In this document: piece by piece, positions 1-7,201 of the stretch
Layout of the letters: every line of letters begins with the position of its first letter
Position numbering within the stretch: the first letter of the stretch is position 1
Source of the DNA: Methylotenera_A sp040387095
GTDB taxonomy: Bacteria; Pseudomonadota; Gammaproteobacteria; Burkholderiales; Methylophilaceae
Reading direction: 5' to 3'
NCBI GenBank assembly: GCA_040387095.1
Contig: JAZKEJ010000134.1
Span: 1 to 10,410 of the forward strand
Length of the DNA stretch: 10,410 nt
Made by a program: the position numbers and the translations under genes
The notes under the pieces: generated by a model
Database searches by the model: none
What the model saw: the letters and a program-made list of their open reading frames with translations, nothing else
Told to the model about the DNA's origin: nothing

Positions 1-1113
1 GACTTATTAGCTTTCGCACTAAAAGAGCAGATCAACTTGACGGTAGTAGGCCCCGAAGCGCCTTTATCACAAGGTGTAGTGGATGTATTCCGTGCAAATG
101 GTTTAAAGATTTTTGGCCCGACCAAAGCGGCTGCGCAATTGGAATCCAGCAAGGATTTCGCTAAAGCTTTTATGGTACGTCACAATATTCCCACTGCGGC
201 TTATGCAACATTTACCGATGCAACATTGGCACATGATTATGTGAATGAACATGGCGCACCGATTGTGATTAAGGCCGATGGTTTGGCCGCTGGTAAGGGT
301 GTCGTGGTCGCGATGACCACTGTTGAAGCACATTCCGCCATCGACGCCATGCTGTCAGATAACAAACTCGGCGATGCAGGCGCGCGCGTTGTAATTGAAG
401 AATTTTTAACTGGCGAAGAAGCCAGTTTTATTGTGATGGTGGATGGCAAGAACATTTTGCCACTCGCAACCAGCCAAGACCATAAACGATTACTGGATGC
501 CGATCTTGGCCCTAACACTGGCGGCATGGGTGCTTATTCGCCTGCCCCAGTCGTGACCCCAGAGATTCACGCAAAAGTGATGCGTGAGATTATTCGCCCG
601 ACTGTAGAAGGCATGGCAAAAGACGGTATTCCCTACACAGGCTTTTTGTATGCCGGTCTGATGATTTCGCCTAACGGGAATTTAAAAACGTTAGAGTTCA
701 ATTGCCGCATGGGTGATCCTGAAACGCAGCCGATTATGTTGCGCTTAAAAAGTGATTTCGTGACATTGGCAGAACATGCTGCGAACGGCACACTTAATTT
801 GGTAGAAGCTGAATGGGACAGGCGTACCGCACTAGGTGTAGTGATGGCCTCTCATAATTATCCTTATACACCTAGATTGAACGACATTATCAATGGTTTG
901 CCACACAATTTAGATGACGCGCAAGTATTTCATGCTGGTACTCAGTTAATTGATGGCAATGTGGTCACCAGCGGCGGCCGCGTTTTATGCGTGACTGCAT
1001 TAGGTGAAACAGTCAAATTTGCACAACAACAGGTCTATAAAATTATTGAAGAGATTAAATTTAGTGGTGCGCAATACCGCTCAGATATTGGCTATCGTGC
1101 GATTAAAGGTTAA
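1..1113 (+). CDS. purD: Phosphoribosylamine-glycine ligase (GARS), 5' truncated by window edge
   Basis: This enzyme joins 5-phosphoribosylamine and glycine using ATP to make GAR, the second step of de novo purine synthesis, in the cytosol. The frame is open from base 1, so the true start lies upstream and the in-frame TTG at 37 is not the start. About 370 residues are visible and, against a family length near 425-430, some 55-60 N-terminal residues are missing. Visible family segments are VVGPEAPL near the left edge, GPTKAAAQLESSKDF, the ATP-grasp strand-loop APIVIKADGLAAGKGVVV (codons about 265-320), FLTGEEASF, the metal/ATP-site stretch LEFNCRMGDPETQP (about 693-734) and the C-terminal GGRVLCVTALG. 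The TAA stop is 15 bases before hemF, which suggests co-transcription. The body is intact, with no frameshift. The assignment is secure. Confidence 0.97.
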   Translation, partial: DLLAFALKEQINLTVVGPEAPLSQGVVDVFRANGLKIFGPTKAAAQLESSKDFAKAFMVRHNIPTAAYATFTDATLAHDYVNEHGAPIVIKADGLAAGKGVVVAMTTVEAHSAIDAMLSDNKLGDAGARVVIEEFLTGEEASFIVMVDGKNILPLATSQDHKRLLDADLGPNTGGMGAYSPAPVVTPEIHAKVMREIIRPTVEGMAKDGIPYTGFLYAGLMISPNGNLKTLEFNCRMGDPETQPIMLRLKSDFVTLAEHAANGTLNLVEAEWDRRTALGVVMASHNYPYTPRLNDIINGLPHNLDDAQVFHAGTQLIDGNVVTSGGRVLCVTALGETVKFAQQQVYKIIEEIKFSGAQYRSDIGYRAIKG

Positions 1114-1128
1114 GTAAGGTTATTTATT

Positions 1129-2178
1129 TTGAGTGACCAGTTAAATAGCAACGCCGTATTGCAGTACTTGCAAAATCTGCAAAACCAAATTGTTGAAGCG
1201 CTTGAACTGGTTGATGGCAAAACTTTTTTGCATGATAGTTGGAATCGCCCCGAAGGCGGTGGCGGTACCAGCTGCTTGCTAGAAGGCGGCAATGTATTCG
1301 AGCGCGCTGGTGTTGGTTTCTCGCATGTGCTGGGCAATAAACTCCCGCCTGCTGCAACTATCGCCCATCCAGAAGCCGCTGGTCGCACTTGGGAAGCCAT
1401 GGGTGTTTCCCTGGTGTTACATCCACGCAACCCTTATGTGCCTACGGTGCATATGAATATTCGTTTTTTTGTTGCAAGAGCGCAAGAAAATTCATCCAAT
1501 CAAGCAGATTCAATATCTTCGATGGATTTGCGAGCGAAACAAAGCGGCAAGGATGAATCTGCGCAGACAGTACATTTAGTGCGGCAAGCAGATGCAGACG
1601 AAGCCAATACAGTTGTAGCCGCAAAAGCATCCGAAGATATTTGGTGGTTTGGCGGCGGTATGGATTTAACACCCTACTACGGTTTTGAAGAAGACTGCGT
1701 ACATTTTCACCGCACCAACAAATCTGCATTGGATGCCTTCGATCTAGCTTTCTATCCGCAGTTTAAAAAGCAATGCGATGAATATTTCTACATTAAACAC
1801 CGCAAAGAACCGCGTGGTATAGGTGGCATTTTCTTTGATGACTTTAATGCGTTAGGATTTAGGCAAAGTTTTGCGTTGCAACGTGCAGTGGGCGATAGTT
1901 TCTTACAAGCGTATTTGCCTATTTTGCAACGTCGTAAAGATATTACCTATACTGAAAAAGAACGCGATTTTCAAGCCTATCGTCGTGGCCGTTATGTGGA
2001 ATTTAATTTAGTGCATGATCGGGGTACATTATTTGGCTTGCAATCGAATGGGCGCACAGAGTCCATCCTAATGTCGATGCCGCCAATCGTGAAATGGCGT
2101 TATGATTGGAAGCCGGAAAACGGCAGCGCTGAATCCAAGCTTTATAGCGATTTTCTGATTGATAGAGATTGGTTGTAG
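1129..2178 (+). CDS. hemF: Aerobic (oxygen-dependent) coproporphyrinogen III oxidase with an internal insert
   Basis: HemF oxidatively decarboxylates coproporphyrinogen III to protoporphyrinogen IX using O2, a late step of haem synthesis in the cytosol. Family segments in order: NRPEGGGGTSCLLEGGNVFERAG in two pieces (39-61), HPRNPYVPTVHMNIRFF (98-114), WWFGGGMDLTPYYGFEED (172-189), DEYFYIKHR (217-225), GIGGIFFDD (230-238) and YRRGRYVEFNLVHDRGTLFG (284-303). His98, His108, His194 and His224 line up with the E. coli histidines 96, 106, 145 and 175. The spacing from His108 to His194 is 47 residues longer than in E. coli, because of a polar insert at about residues 117-169. This explains the 349-residue length against about 300 usual. 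The start is TTG, chosen because the N-terminus begins there and an AAGG (1116-1119) precedes it; no earlier in-frame start fits. It lies 15 bases behind purD. The assignment is certain; the effect of the insert is unknown. Confidence 0.96.
   Translation: MSDQLNSNAVLQYLQNLQNQIVEALELVDGKTFLHDSWNRPEGGGGTSCLLEGGNVFERAGVGFSHVLGNKLPPAATIAHPEAAGRTWEAMGVSLVLHPRNPYVPTVHMNIRFFVARAQENSSNQADSISSMDLRAKQSGKDESAQTVHLVRQADADEANTVVAAKASEDIWWFGGGMDLTPYYGFEEDCVHFHRTNKSALDAFDLAFYPQFKKQCDEYFYIKHRKEPRGIGGIFFDDFNALGFRQSFALQRAVGDSFLQAYLPILQRRKDITYTEKERDFQAYRRGRYVEFNLVHDRGTLFGLQSNGRTESILMSMPPIVKWRYDWKPENGSAESKLYSDFLIDRDWL
1477..1638 (+). other. In-frame insert region inside hemF
   Basis: This stretch encodes about 53 residues (117-169), rich in Ser, Ala, Gln, Lys and Asp, lying between RFFVA and WWFGGG where the E. 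coli enzyme has only a short linker; the net excess is 47 residues. It contains an 8-base inverted repeat (ATTCATCC at 1490-1497, GGATGAAT at 1551-1558) and a repeated CAAGCAGAT (1501-1509 and 1585-1593). It remains in frame with no stop. It could be a small palindromic repeat captured in the gene, or a lineage-specific surface loop. The boundaries are approximate. Confidence 0.7.
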
Positions 2179-2222
2179 ACGCTTAGAATTGTTGTACACT
2201 GAAATCAAGGGGAAAAAAGCAA

Positions 2223-3623
2223 ATGCTAAAAAGATTATTGCGTACAAAACCAGTCGAAAACTATGCGAATAGCGGTCTTAAAAAATGTTTAACTGCTTTT
2301 GATTTAGCTTTACTAGGCATCGGCTGTGCCATCGGTACTGGAATTTTTGTATTAACTGGTCTTGCCGCAGCCACCCAATCTGGCCCTGCAGTGGTTTTAT
2401 CCTTTATATTTGCTGGTATTGCCAGTGCTTTTGCTGCGCTTGCCTATGCCGAATTAGCTGCTTCAGTCGGTGGCTCTGGTAGTGCCTATGGTTATAGCTA
2501 CGTTGCCTTTGGTGAGTTAGCCGCCTGGATAATGGGCTGGATATTGTTGCTGGAGTATGGTGTTGGAGCGGCGGCAGTGGCGAACGGCTGGTCAGGTTAT
2601 TTTATTAACACACTAGCTAATTTTAACGTGCATTTACCTGAAGCCCTAACCAAAGCACCTATGTTGGGTGGCACGATTAACCTGCCAGCTTTTGCCATTA
2701 TTTGGCTGTTAACCTTGTTACTTATTGTAGGGGTAAAAGAAAGTGCGCGCTTTAACAACATTATTGTGGTGGTTAAATTATGCACTATCGCAATTTTCAT
2801 CGCCTTAGCCAGCGCACATATCAACGCTGATAACTGGCATCCTTTCACGCCATTTGGCTGGTTCGATACCCTTGAAAATGGCAAAAACATAGGCGTATTT
2901 GCAGGCGCCTCTTTGGTGTTTTTTGCTTATTTCGGGTTTGATGCCGTATCAACTGCCGCCGAAGAGGCGAAAAATCCGCAACGCGATTTGCCTATTGGCT
3001 TATTAGCATCATTGGCATTTTGTACAACGATTTACATTATTGTGTCGGCAACATTAACAGGTGTAGTCTCGTATACCGAACTTAACACTGCATCGCCTGT
3101 TGCTTACGCGCTGGCCAAACTTGGTTATACATGGTCATCCACATTGGTAGCTACCGGGGTTTTAGCGGGTTTAATTACGGTTTTACTGGTCTTGTTATAT
3201 GGCCTTACACGTATTCTATTCGCCATGAGCCGCGATGGATTAATCTCACCAATCTTTTCAAAAGTGAATCCTGACAGGCAAACGCCAACCCGCATTATTT
3301 TGATGTGCGGAGCTGTTGTATCGTTAATCGCCGGGTTCTTCCCCTTGGGCGAACTGGCTGAAACCGTCAATATAGGTACCTTAGCTGCTTTTGTGATGGT
3401 ATGTGTGGGTGTGGTTGTGCTGCGCATACGTCAACCTGATTTACCTAGACCATTTAAGAATCCCTGGAACCCATTAATTCCCATACTAGGCGTTTTATCT
3501 TGTAGCGCTTTGATGTACTTTTTGCCTGCATCAACCTGGATGCGTTTTGGCTGGTGGATTTTAATTGGCGTCATTTTTTATTTCGCCTACTCAATCAGGC
3601 ATAGTAAATTGAACAAACATTGA
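2223..3623 (+). CDS. APC-superfamily amino-acid permease, CAT/YfnA-like
   Basis: This is an inner-membrane secondary transporter of amino acids, 466 residues long with about 12 hydrophobic segments (roughly 26-48, 55-80, 98-122, 152-171, 178-198, 226-248, 258-281, 303-335, 357-375, 383-401, 417-434 and 441-457). Diagnostic features are the TM1 substrate motif GIGCAIGTGIF (32-42), the TM6 stretch FFAYFGFDAVSTAAEEAKNP (233-252) and the TM8 loop RILFAMSRDGLISPIFSKVNP in two pieces (330-350). All are hallmarks of the cationic amino-acid transporter branch that includes YfnA and GkApcT. Branch members move varied amino acids, so the substrate cannot be read from sequence. The ATG at 2223 is preceded by AAGGGG (2207-2212). 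It follows hemF by 44 bases, so it may be part of the same transcript or have a weak promoter in the gap. It is followed by a strong terminator. Confidence 0.9.
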   Translation: MLKRLLRTKPVENYANSGLKKCLTAFDLALLGIGCAIGTGIFVLTGLAAATQSGPAVVLSFIFAGIASAFAALAYAELAASVGGSGSAYGYSYVAFGELAAWIMGWILLLEYGVGAAAVANGWSGYFINTLANFNVHLPEALTKAPMLGGTINLPAFAIIWLLTLLLIVGVKESARFNNIIVVVKLCTIAIFIALASAHINADNWHPFTPFGWFDTLENGKNIGVFAGASLVFFAYFGFDAVSTAAEEAKNPQRDLPIGLLASLAFCTTIYIIVSATLTGVVSYTELNTASPVAYALAKLGYTWSSTLVATGVLAGLITVLLVLLYGLTRILFAMSRDGLISPIFSKVNPDRQTPTRIILMCGAVVSLIAGFFPLGELAETVNIGTLAAFVMVCVGVVVLRIRQPDLPRPFKNPWNPLIPILGVLSCSALMYFLPASTWMRFGWWILIGVIFYFAYSIRHSKLNKH

Positions 3624-3636
3624 ATAACTTAACCCA

Positions 3637-3667
3637 TAAAAAAAGCCAGCTTTTAAGCTGGCTTTTA
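3637..3667. terminator. Bidirectional rho-independent terminator
   Basis: A perfect 12-base inverted repeat, AAAAGCCAGCTT (3641-3652) and AAGCTGGCTTTT (3655-3666), lies between two convergent genes. Seven A's at 3638-3644 become a T7 tract after the hairpin when read on the minus strand, and TTTTAATTT follows it on the plus strand. It should terminate both the permease transcript and the cytochrome transcript. Confidence 0.9.
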
Positions 3668-3685
3668 ATTTGGTGTTACCCAAGA

Positions 3686-4009
3686 TTACATGGATAAAAT
3701 CCACTGAACAATCGTTTTGATATCTTCATCTTTTACTTGCGGGCTATTGGCTGGCATTGGCATAGGACCCCAAACACCACTACCACCTGCTTTTACTTTA
3801 GCAATCATTTTTGCTTCAGCAGTTTTATCGCCTTTGTATTTTGCAGCAACATCTTTGTAAGATGGGCCTAATACTTTTTTATCGATACTATGACAAGCTA
3901 AACAGCCGTTCTTTTGCGCTAACGCTTTTGCAGCATCAGCATTAGCTGCATGGACAGAACCTGCTAATAACATGCTGGTTACCGCAATTGATGATAATAA
4001 AACTTTCAT
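3686..4009 (-). CDS. Periplasmic mono-haem cytochrome c, c-551/c-552 type
   Basis: This is a small class I cytochrome c acting as an electron carrier in the periplasm, of 107 residues. The signal peptide (residues 1-21, MKVLLSSIAVTSMLLAGSVHA) ends in a VHA cleavage site, leaving a mature protein of about 86 residues. The haem-attachment motif CLACH is at 36-40. The probable axial Met is Met85 in GVWGPMPMPAN (78-88), matching the VWG-x-x-PMP-x-N segment of Pseudomonas c-551 and Nitrosomonas c-552. The C-terminal helix ends VQWILSM. The open frame extends 15 codons further upstream, but the ATG at 4009 is the start: it has a strong AAGGAG five bases upstream and begins a proper signal peptide. 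The partner could be a cytochrome cd1 or cbb3 oxidase, a peroxidase or a methanol-oxidation chain; the neighbours do not decide. Confidence 0.94.
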   Translation of the reverse strand: MKVLLSSIAVTSMLLAGSVHAANADAAKALAQKNGCLACHSIDKKVLGPSYKDVAAKYKGDKTAEAKMIAKVKAGGSGVWGPMPMPANSPQVKDEDIKTIVQWILSM

Positions 4010-4014
4010 GCTAT

Positions 4015-4020
4015 CTCCTT
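4015..4020 (-). promoter_or_regulatory. Shine-Dalgarno site that fixes the cytochrome c start
   Basis: On the minus strand this reads AAGGAG, five bases before the ATG at 4009. It supports the short form with the signal peptide over the upstream in-frame ATG at 4054, which lacks such a site. Confidence 0.88.
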
Positions 4021-4048
4021 GAATTACTGTGATAATTTTTATATTAAC

Positions 4049-4064
4049 TTGCAATTTTTTGCAA
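4049..4064. repeat. Twin TTGCAA inverted repeat near the cytochrome c transcription start
   Basis: Two copies of the self-complementary hexamer TTGCAA (4049-4054 and 4059-4064) are separated by TTTT. The site lies just downstream of a candidate -10 box, where a repressor could block transcription. The spacing does not match an FNR box. It may be chance in AT-rich DNA. Confidence 0.4.
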
Positions 4065-4069
4065 ATTGA

Positions 4070-4097
4070 ATAATACCTATAATTATAAAATCCACAA
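4070..4097 (-). promoter_or_regulatory. Candidate promoter of the cytochrome c gene
   Basis: On the minus strand the sequence reads TTGTGG (4092-4097), 16 bases, then TATTAT (4070-4075). The -10 matches consensus at five of six positions and the -35 at three of six. An overlapping TATAAT (4082-4087) has no good -35. The 119-base gap after the YyaL-like gene has no clear terminator, so read-through remains possible. Confidence 0.4.
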
Positions 4098-4128
4098 TAG
4101 CCCTTATTGCTTCTGATGGCAAGCTAAG

Positions 4129-6189
4129 CTATATATTTTTTAATAATTGTTGTAAATCATTAATACTGGGTGAACAAGCAACGCCTTTACATACCCATGC
4201 GTTGACGTCGCTTGTAATTGCTCTTTGTAAACTTGGCGGTAAATTCTGCAGTTTGGTATTCCATTGCTCATCAAAGAAAAAAAACAAATGATGTGGGTAA
4301 TAATTTTGGGTAATTGCCTCACGCCAAGATTGCATTTTATTGGCTTCACCGCGCATAATCACCATGCTTGGTGGGTTTAAAAACCCGCTTAAAGCGTGAC
4401 ATAAACTAGCGCAAGCGGCGGGATTGTTAGCCATACTGTGATCAAATGCCTTTAAAGTGCGCTCGCTGGCTTGTAAGTAACGTGTCTCACCTAAAATATG
4501 TCCCAGTTTTTGCAAAGCAACTGCAGCAATCCCATTTCCATTTGGCGTTGCATTGTCATAGCCTTGTTTTGGGCGATGAATCAAGGTTTCATGCTGATGA
4601 CTGGTAAAGTAAAAACCGCCTTCTTCACTTTCAAAGTCGGTTAGCAATGCTTCAGCTAAATCCTCCGCAAAGGCTAAATCTTGGCTTCGAAAATCAGATT
4701 GTAGTAACTCAATCAATGCGTCCAGCAAATAGGCATAGTCATCTAAATAGGCATTTAAATGTGCGCGATAATTGTTATTAGCATGGCCAGTTCCGTCATT
4801 TTTGCAAGTCGCCAATAGCGCATCATTTACCCATAAATGATGCTGAATAAAATCGACTGAATTCTGCGCTAACTTAACCCAATCTGGCCGATTAAAAACA
4901 CGACCAGCTCTTGCTAAACCTTTAATAGCTAGTGCGTTCCAACTAGTTAATATTTTGTCGTCACGCCCTGGATGATGGCGTTTATCACGCGCGACGAATA
5001 ATTTGCTTTGCGCACTACTTAACAATGCCACTTCATCATCCTGTGGCGCTTGCACTAAATAAGGATGCCAAGCTTGTAGTTGGGAATGGGGATCCTCAAA
5101 ATTTGGCGCGCGATCAAAGCCTAAACAGCAACTGGCGACAATAAATTCTTCTGGCGTGAGCAAAGCTTTTACTTCGACAGGCTGCCATACGTAATAGGCG
5201 CCCTCTTCAGAATGGCCATTTTGGTCTAAAGAATCCGCATCCAGCGAAGAATAAAATGCACCTTGCAAATCATGCATTTCACGCGTTAACCAGGTGATTG
5301 TTTCTTCAACGATTTGCTGATAGCGCGGATTTTTACTCAACTGCCAACCATCACAATACAAAAACAATAACTGACCGTTGTCGTAAAGCATCTTTTCAAA
5401 ATGCGGAATATTCCAACGCGCATCCACTGAATAACGACAAAATCCGCCACCTAATTGATCATATATACCGCCGCTTGCCATTGCAGATAACATTTGCAAT
5501 GCCATTTCTTTTGCTCGCTGATTACCTGCATAGGCTTGATGCAATAGCAAAGTAATATCGGCAGGATTAGGGAATTTTGGTGCGCCGCCAAAACCGCCAT
5601 GCTCAAAATCAAAGCTAGTTTCAAGTGAACTGAATGCCAGTTTTAAGGTGGATTCACTGGCGCTTAACACGCTGTTGGGCGCAGGAATGGTACGTTTTAG
5701 CGCATCTGCCAGCTGAGCATTCTGCACAGCTAAATCATCTTTGCGCTCATGATAAAACTGTGCCACGCGCGGAATTAAATCAGCAAATCCAGGCAACTGG
5801 TAACGGGATGTTTTAGGAAAATAGGTACCGGTAAAATATGGTTCTTGATTGGGGGTTAAGAAAACCGTGAGCGGCCAACCGCCACTACGATTTGACAACA
5901 TGCTATGTACAGTTTGATAAATCTGGTCAATATCGGGTCGCTCTTCGCGGTCAACTTTGATATTGATAAAGTGTGTATTCATTATCGCCGCAACAGCATC
6001 GTCCTCAAACGATTCGTGCGCCATCACATGACACCAATGGCAGGCAGAGTAGCCAATTGAAAGTAGAATTGGCTTGTCTAACTCACGTGCTAAAGTGAGC
6101 GCTTGCTCACCCCAGGGATACCATTGCACCGGGTTATCCGCATGCTGGAGTAAATAAGGGCTGGTTTCGTGGCTTAATGCATTAGACAC
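4129..6189 (-). CDS. YyaL/SPATA20-type thioredoxin-fold protein (DUF255) with alpha/alpha-barrel domain
   Basis: This is a cytosolic protein of 686 residues with no signal peptide. The N-terminal thioredoxin-like domain (about 1-170) has the invariant start SHETSPYLLQHADNPVQWYPW, in which the last residues fall near 26, the redox-type motif CHWC at 50-53, DREERPD at 80-86 and GGWPLTVFLTP at 103-113. The remainder is a six-hairpin, glycosidase-like barrel with GGFGGAPKFP (198-207), HFEKMLYDN (263-271), LDADS (316-320) and DKILTSWN (411-418). This architecture and length are those of bacterial YyaL and animal SPATA20. The biochemical role of the family is not established. The start is GTG at 6189, whose G is also the last base of the upstream TAG stop, so translation is probably coupled to the mutarotase gene. 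No strong Shine-Dalgarno is visible at the expected distance. Confidence 0.93.
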   Translation of the reverse strand: MSNALSHETSPYLLQHADNPVQWYPWGEQALTLARELDKPILLSIGYSACHWCHVMAHESFEDDAVAAIMNTHFINIKVDREERPDIDQIYQTVHSMLSNRSGGWPLTVFLTPNQEPYFTGTYFPKTSRYQLPGFADLIPRVAQFYHERKDDLAVQNAQLADALKRTIPAPNSVLSASESTLKLAFSSLETSFDFEHGGFGGAPKFPNPADITLLLHQAYAGNQRAKEMALQMLSAMASGGIYDQLGGGFCRYSVDARWNIPHFEKMLYDNGQLLFLYCDGWQLSKNPRYQQIVEETITWLTREMHDLQGAFYSSLDADSLDQNGHSEEGAYYVWQPVEVKALLTPEEFIVASCCLGFDRAPNFEDPHSQLQAWHPYLVQAPQDDEVALLSSAQSKLFVARDKRHHPGRDDKILTSWNALAIKGLARAGRVFNRPDWVKLAQNSVDFIQHHLWVNDALLATCKNDGTGHANNNYRAHLNAYLDDYAYLLDALIELLQSDFRSQDLAFAEDLAEALLTDFESEEGGFYFTSHQHETLIHRPKQGYDNATPNGNGIAAVALQKLGHILGETRYLQASERTLKAFDHSMANNPAACASLCHALSGFLNPPSMVIMRGEANKMQSWREAITQNYYPHHLFFFFDEQWNTKLQNLPPSLQRAITSDVNAWVCKGVACSPSINDLQQLLKNI

Positions 6190-7133
6190 TATAAAGTCTC
6201 TATCACATACTCCGCGCTAATCACGTGAGTTCGGCCCGGATTAATCACCACCATGTTATCCAGTGCATTAGTGGTTTCTACACAAAGCATTTTTCGCCAT
6301 TCATCTGGCGTACCCATATCAGCCATTGCATTAGCTTTTTCTGCCCCAGGACTCCACACCACGGTGGTATCGCTGCCCGATTTTGATACATGTATCAAGC
6401 GATTATAGCCAGGGTCGTGAACAGTACAATCTGAGCTGTGGTTAATATATACGCGGTCAAACTCGCCATCAAACTTAAGCGTATTATGTTCAACCTCACG
6501 TTGATATTTAAGCATTTTGTCTGCATAAACGCAGTCTTGCATACCAGTAATTTTAACGTTGTCGATATCGCTAATATTTAAATAGGTATGAAACGCCTCA
6601 CCAATCACAAATGGATGATCTGCCTTGTTGGTAGTGGACATATCTACACGCAAGCGGCGGCCAACAGTGATAGTCACCGTTAGCGCGTACGGATAAGAAA
6701 GCTGGCGTTTTGCTTCTTCTGTTTCCAACATTTCCAGCATGATGCGCGTAGCACCTGTTGGCGTGGCATCTATATCTATCACCCGCCAAGGAATCACCCG
6801 CGCGAAACCGTGTGGACAATAGCTACTATCGGTTGGATGTGCGCCAAACCAAGGCCAGCAAATAGGCACTCCGCCGCGAATTGAGCGGCCCTTGATATAA
6901 CGCGCATTACTGGATAACCACAAAACAGGATCTTTTAAGAACTTAGGCTGCCAATGCATGACATGCGCACCTTGCAGCGCAATTTTTGCCGTGCAAAGTG
7001 GGTTTTCCACCTGCAAATATTGCATACCATTTTCATCTTTTGTTTGCACCACATGGGCATGCAATCTCAGCAGTTTTTCAGTTTTTAAAGCGGTGGCTTC
7101 CATTGGGCTCATTTCTAACGTTTCTGTGTTCAT
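6189..7133 (-). CDS. D-hexose-6-phosphate mutarotase-like aldose 1-epimerase (YeaD family)
   Basis: This is a cytosolic galactose-mutarotase-like beta-sandwich protein of 314 residues; the E. coli relative YeaD has 294. Family members interconvert alpha and beta anomers of hexose 6-phosphates such as glucose 6-phosphate. Visible family segments are RGGVPICWPWFG (86-97), HGFAR (108-112), EAFHTYLNI (179-187, likely catalytic His182), DRVYI (226-230), WSPGAEKANAMADMG (260-274) and CVETTNA (284-290, likely catalytic Glu286). The His-Glu spacing of about 104 residues fits the yeast relative YMR099C. The start at 7133 has no good ribosome-binding site. Met8 is a possible alternative, and the first roughly 20 residues are not conserved family sequence. 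It lies 68 bases behind ilvD. A weak promoter (TTGAGC 7172-7177, TATTAA 7148-7153, spacing 18) could serve it. Confidence 0.9.
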   Translation of the reverse strand: MNTETLEMSPMEATALKTEKLLRLHAHVVQTKDENGMQYLQVENPLCTAKIALQGAHVMHWQPKFLKDPVLWLSSNARYIKGRSIRGGVPICWPWFGAHPTDSSYCPHGFARVIPWRVIDIDATPTGATRIMLEMLETEEAKRQLSYPYALTVTITVGRRLRVDMSTTNKADHPFVIGEAFHTYLNISDIDNVKITGMQDCVYADKMLKYQREVEHNTLKFDGEFDRVYINHSSDCTVHDPGYNRLIHVSKSGSDTTVVWSPGAEKANAMADMGTPDEWRKMLCVETTNALDNMVVINPGRTHVISAEYVIETL

Positions 7134-7201
7134 GGTATTAATTTACTTTAATAACAAGGGGTTAACCGAATGCTCAATTTCAAGCAATTGTATATTTAAG
7201 A

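Noticed and set aside
1477..1638. Intein, intron or separate domain within hemF
   Set aside because: The insert is far too short for an intein or intron, has no splice-related motifs and is too polar and low in complexity to be a known domain.
1110..1729. Minus-strand open frames opposite hemF (1110-1430, 1124-1357, 1442-1729)
   Set aside because: These are antisense shadows of hemF with low-complexity translations and no family features.
2159..2200. Promoter for the permease (TTGATA with TAGAAT, or TTGTAG with TACACT)
   Set aside because: The first pair has a 19-base spacer and the second a poor -35; neither is good enough to list as a feature.
4010..4054. Longer 122-residue start for the cytochrome c gene
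   Set aside because: The extra 15 residues would precede and spoil the signal peptide, and the strong AAGGAG sits before the internal ATG at 4009.
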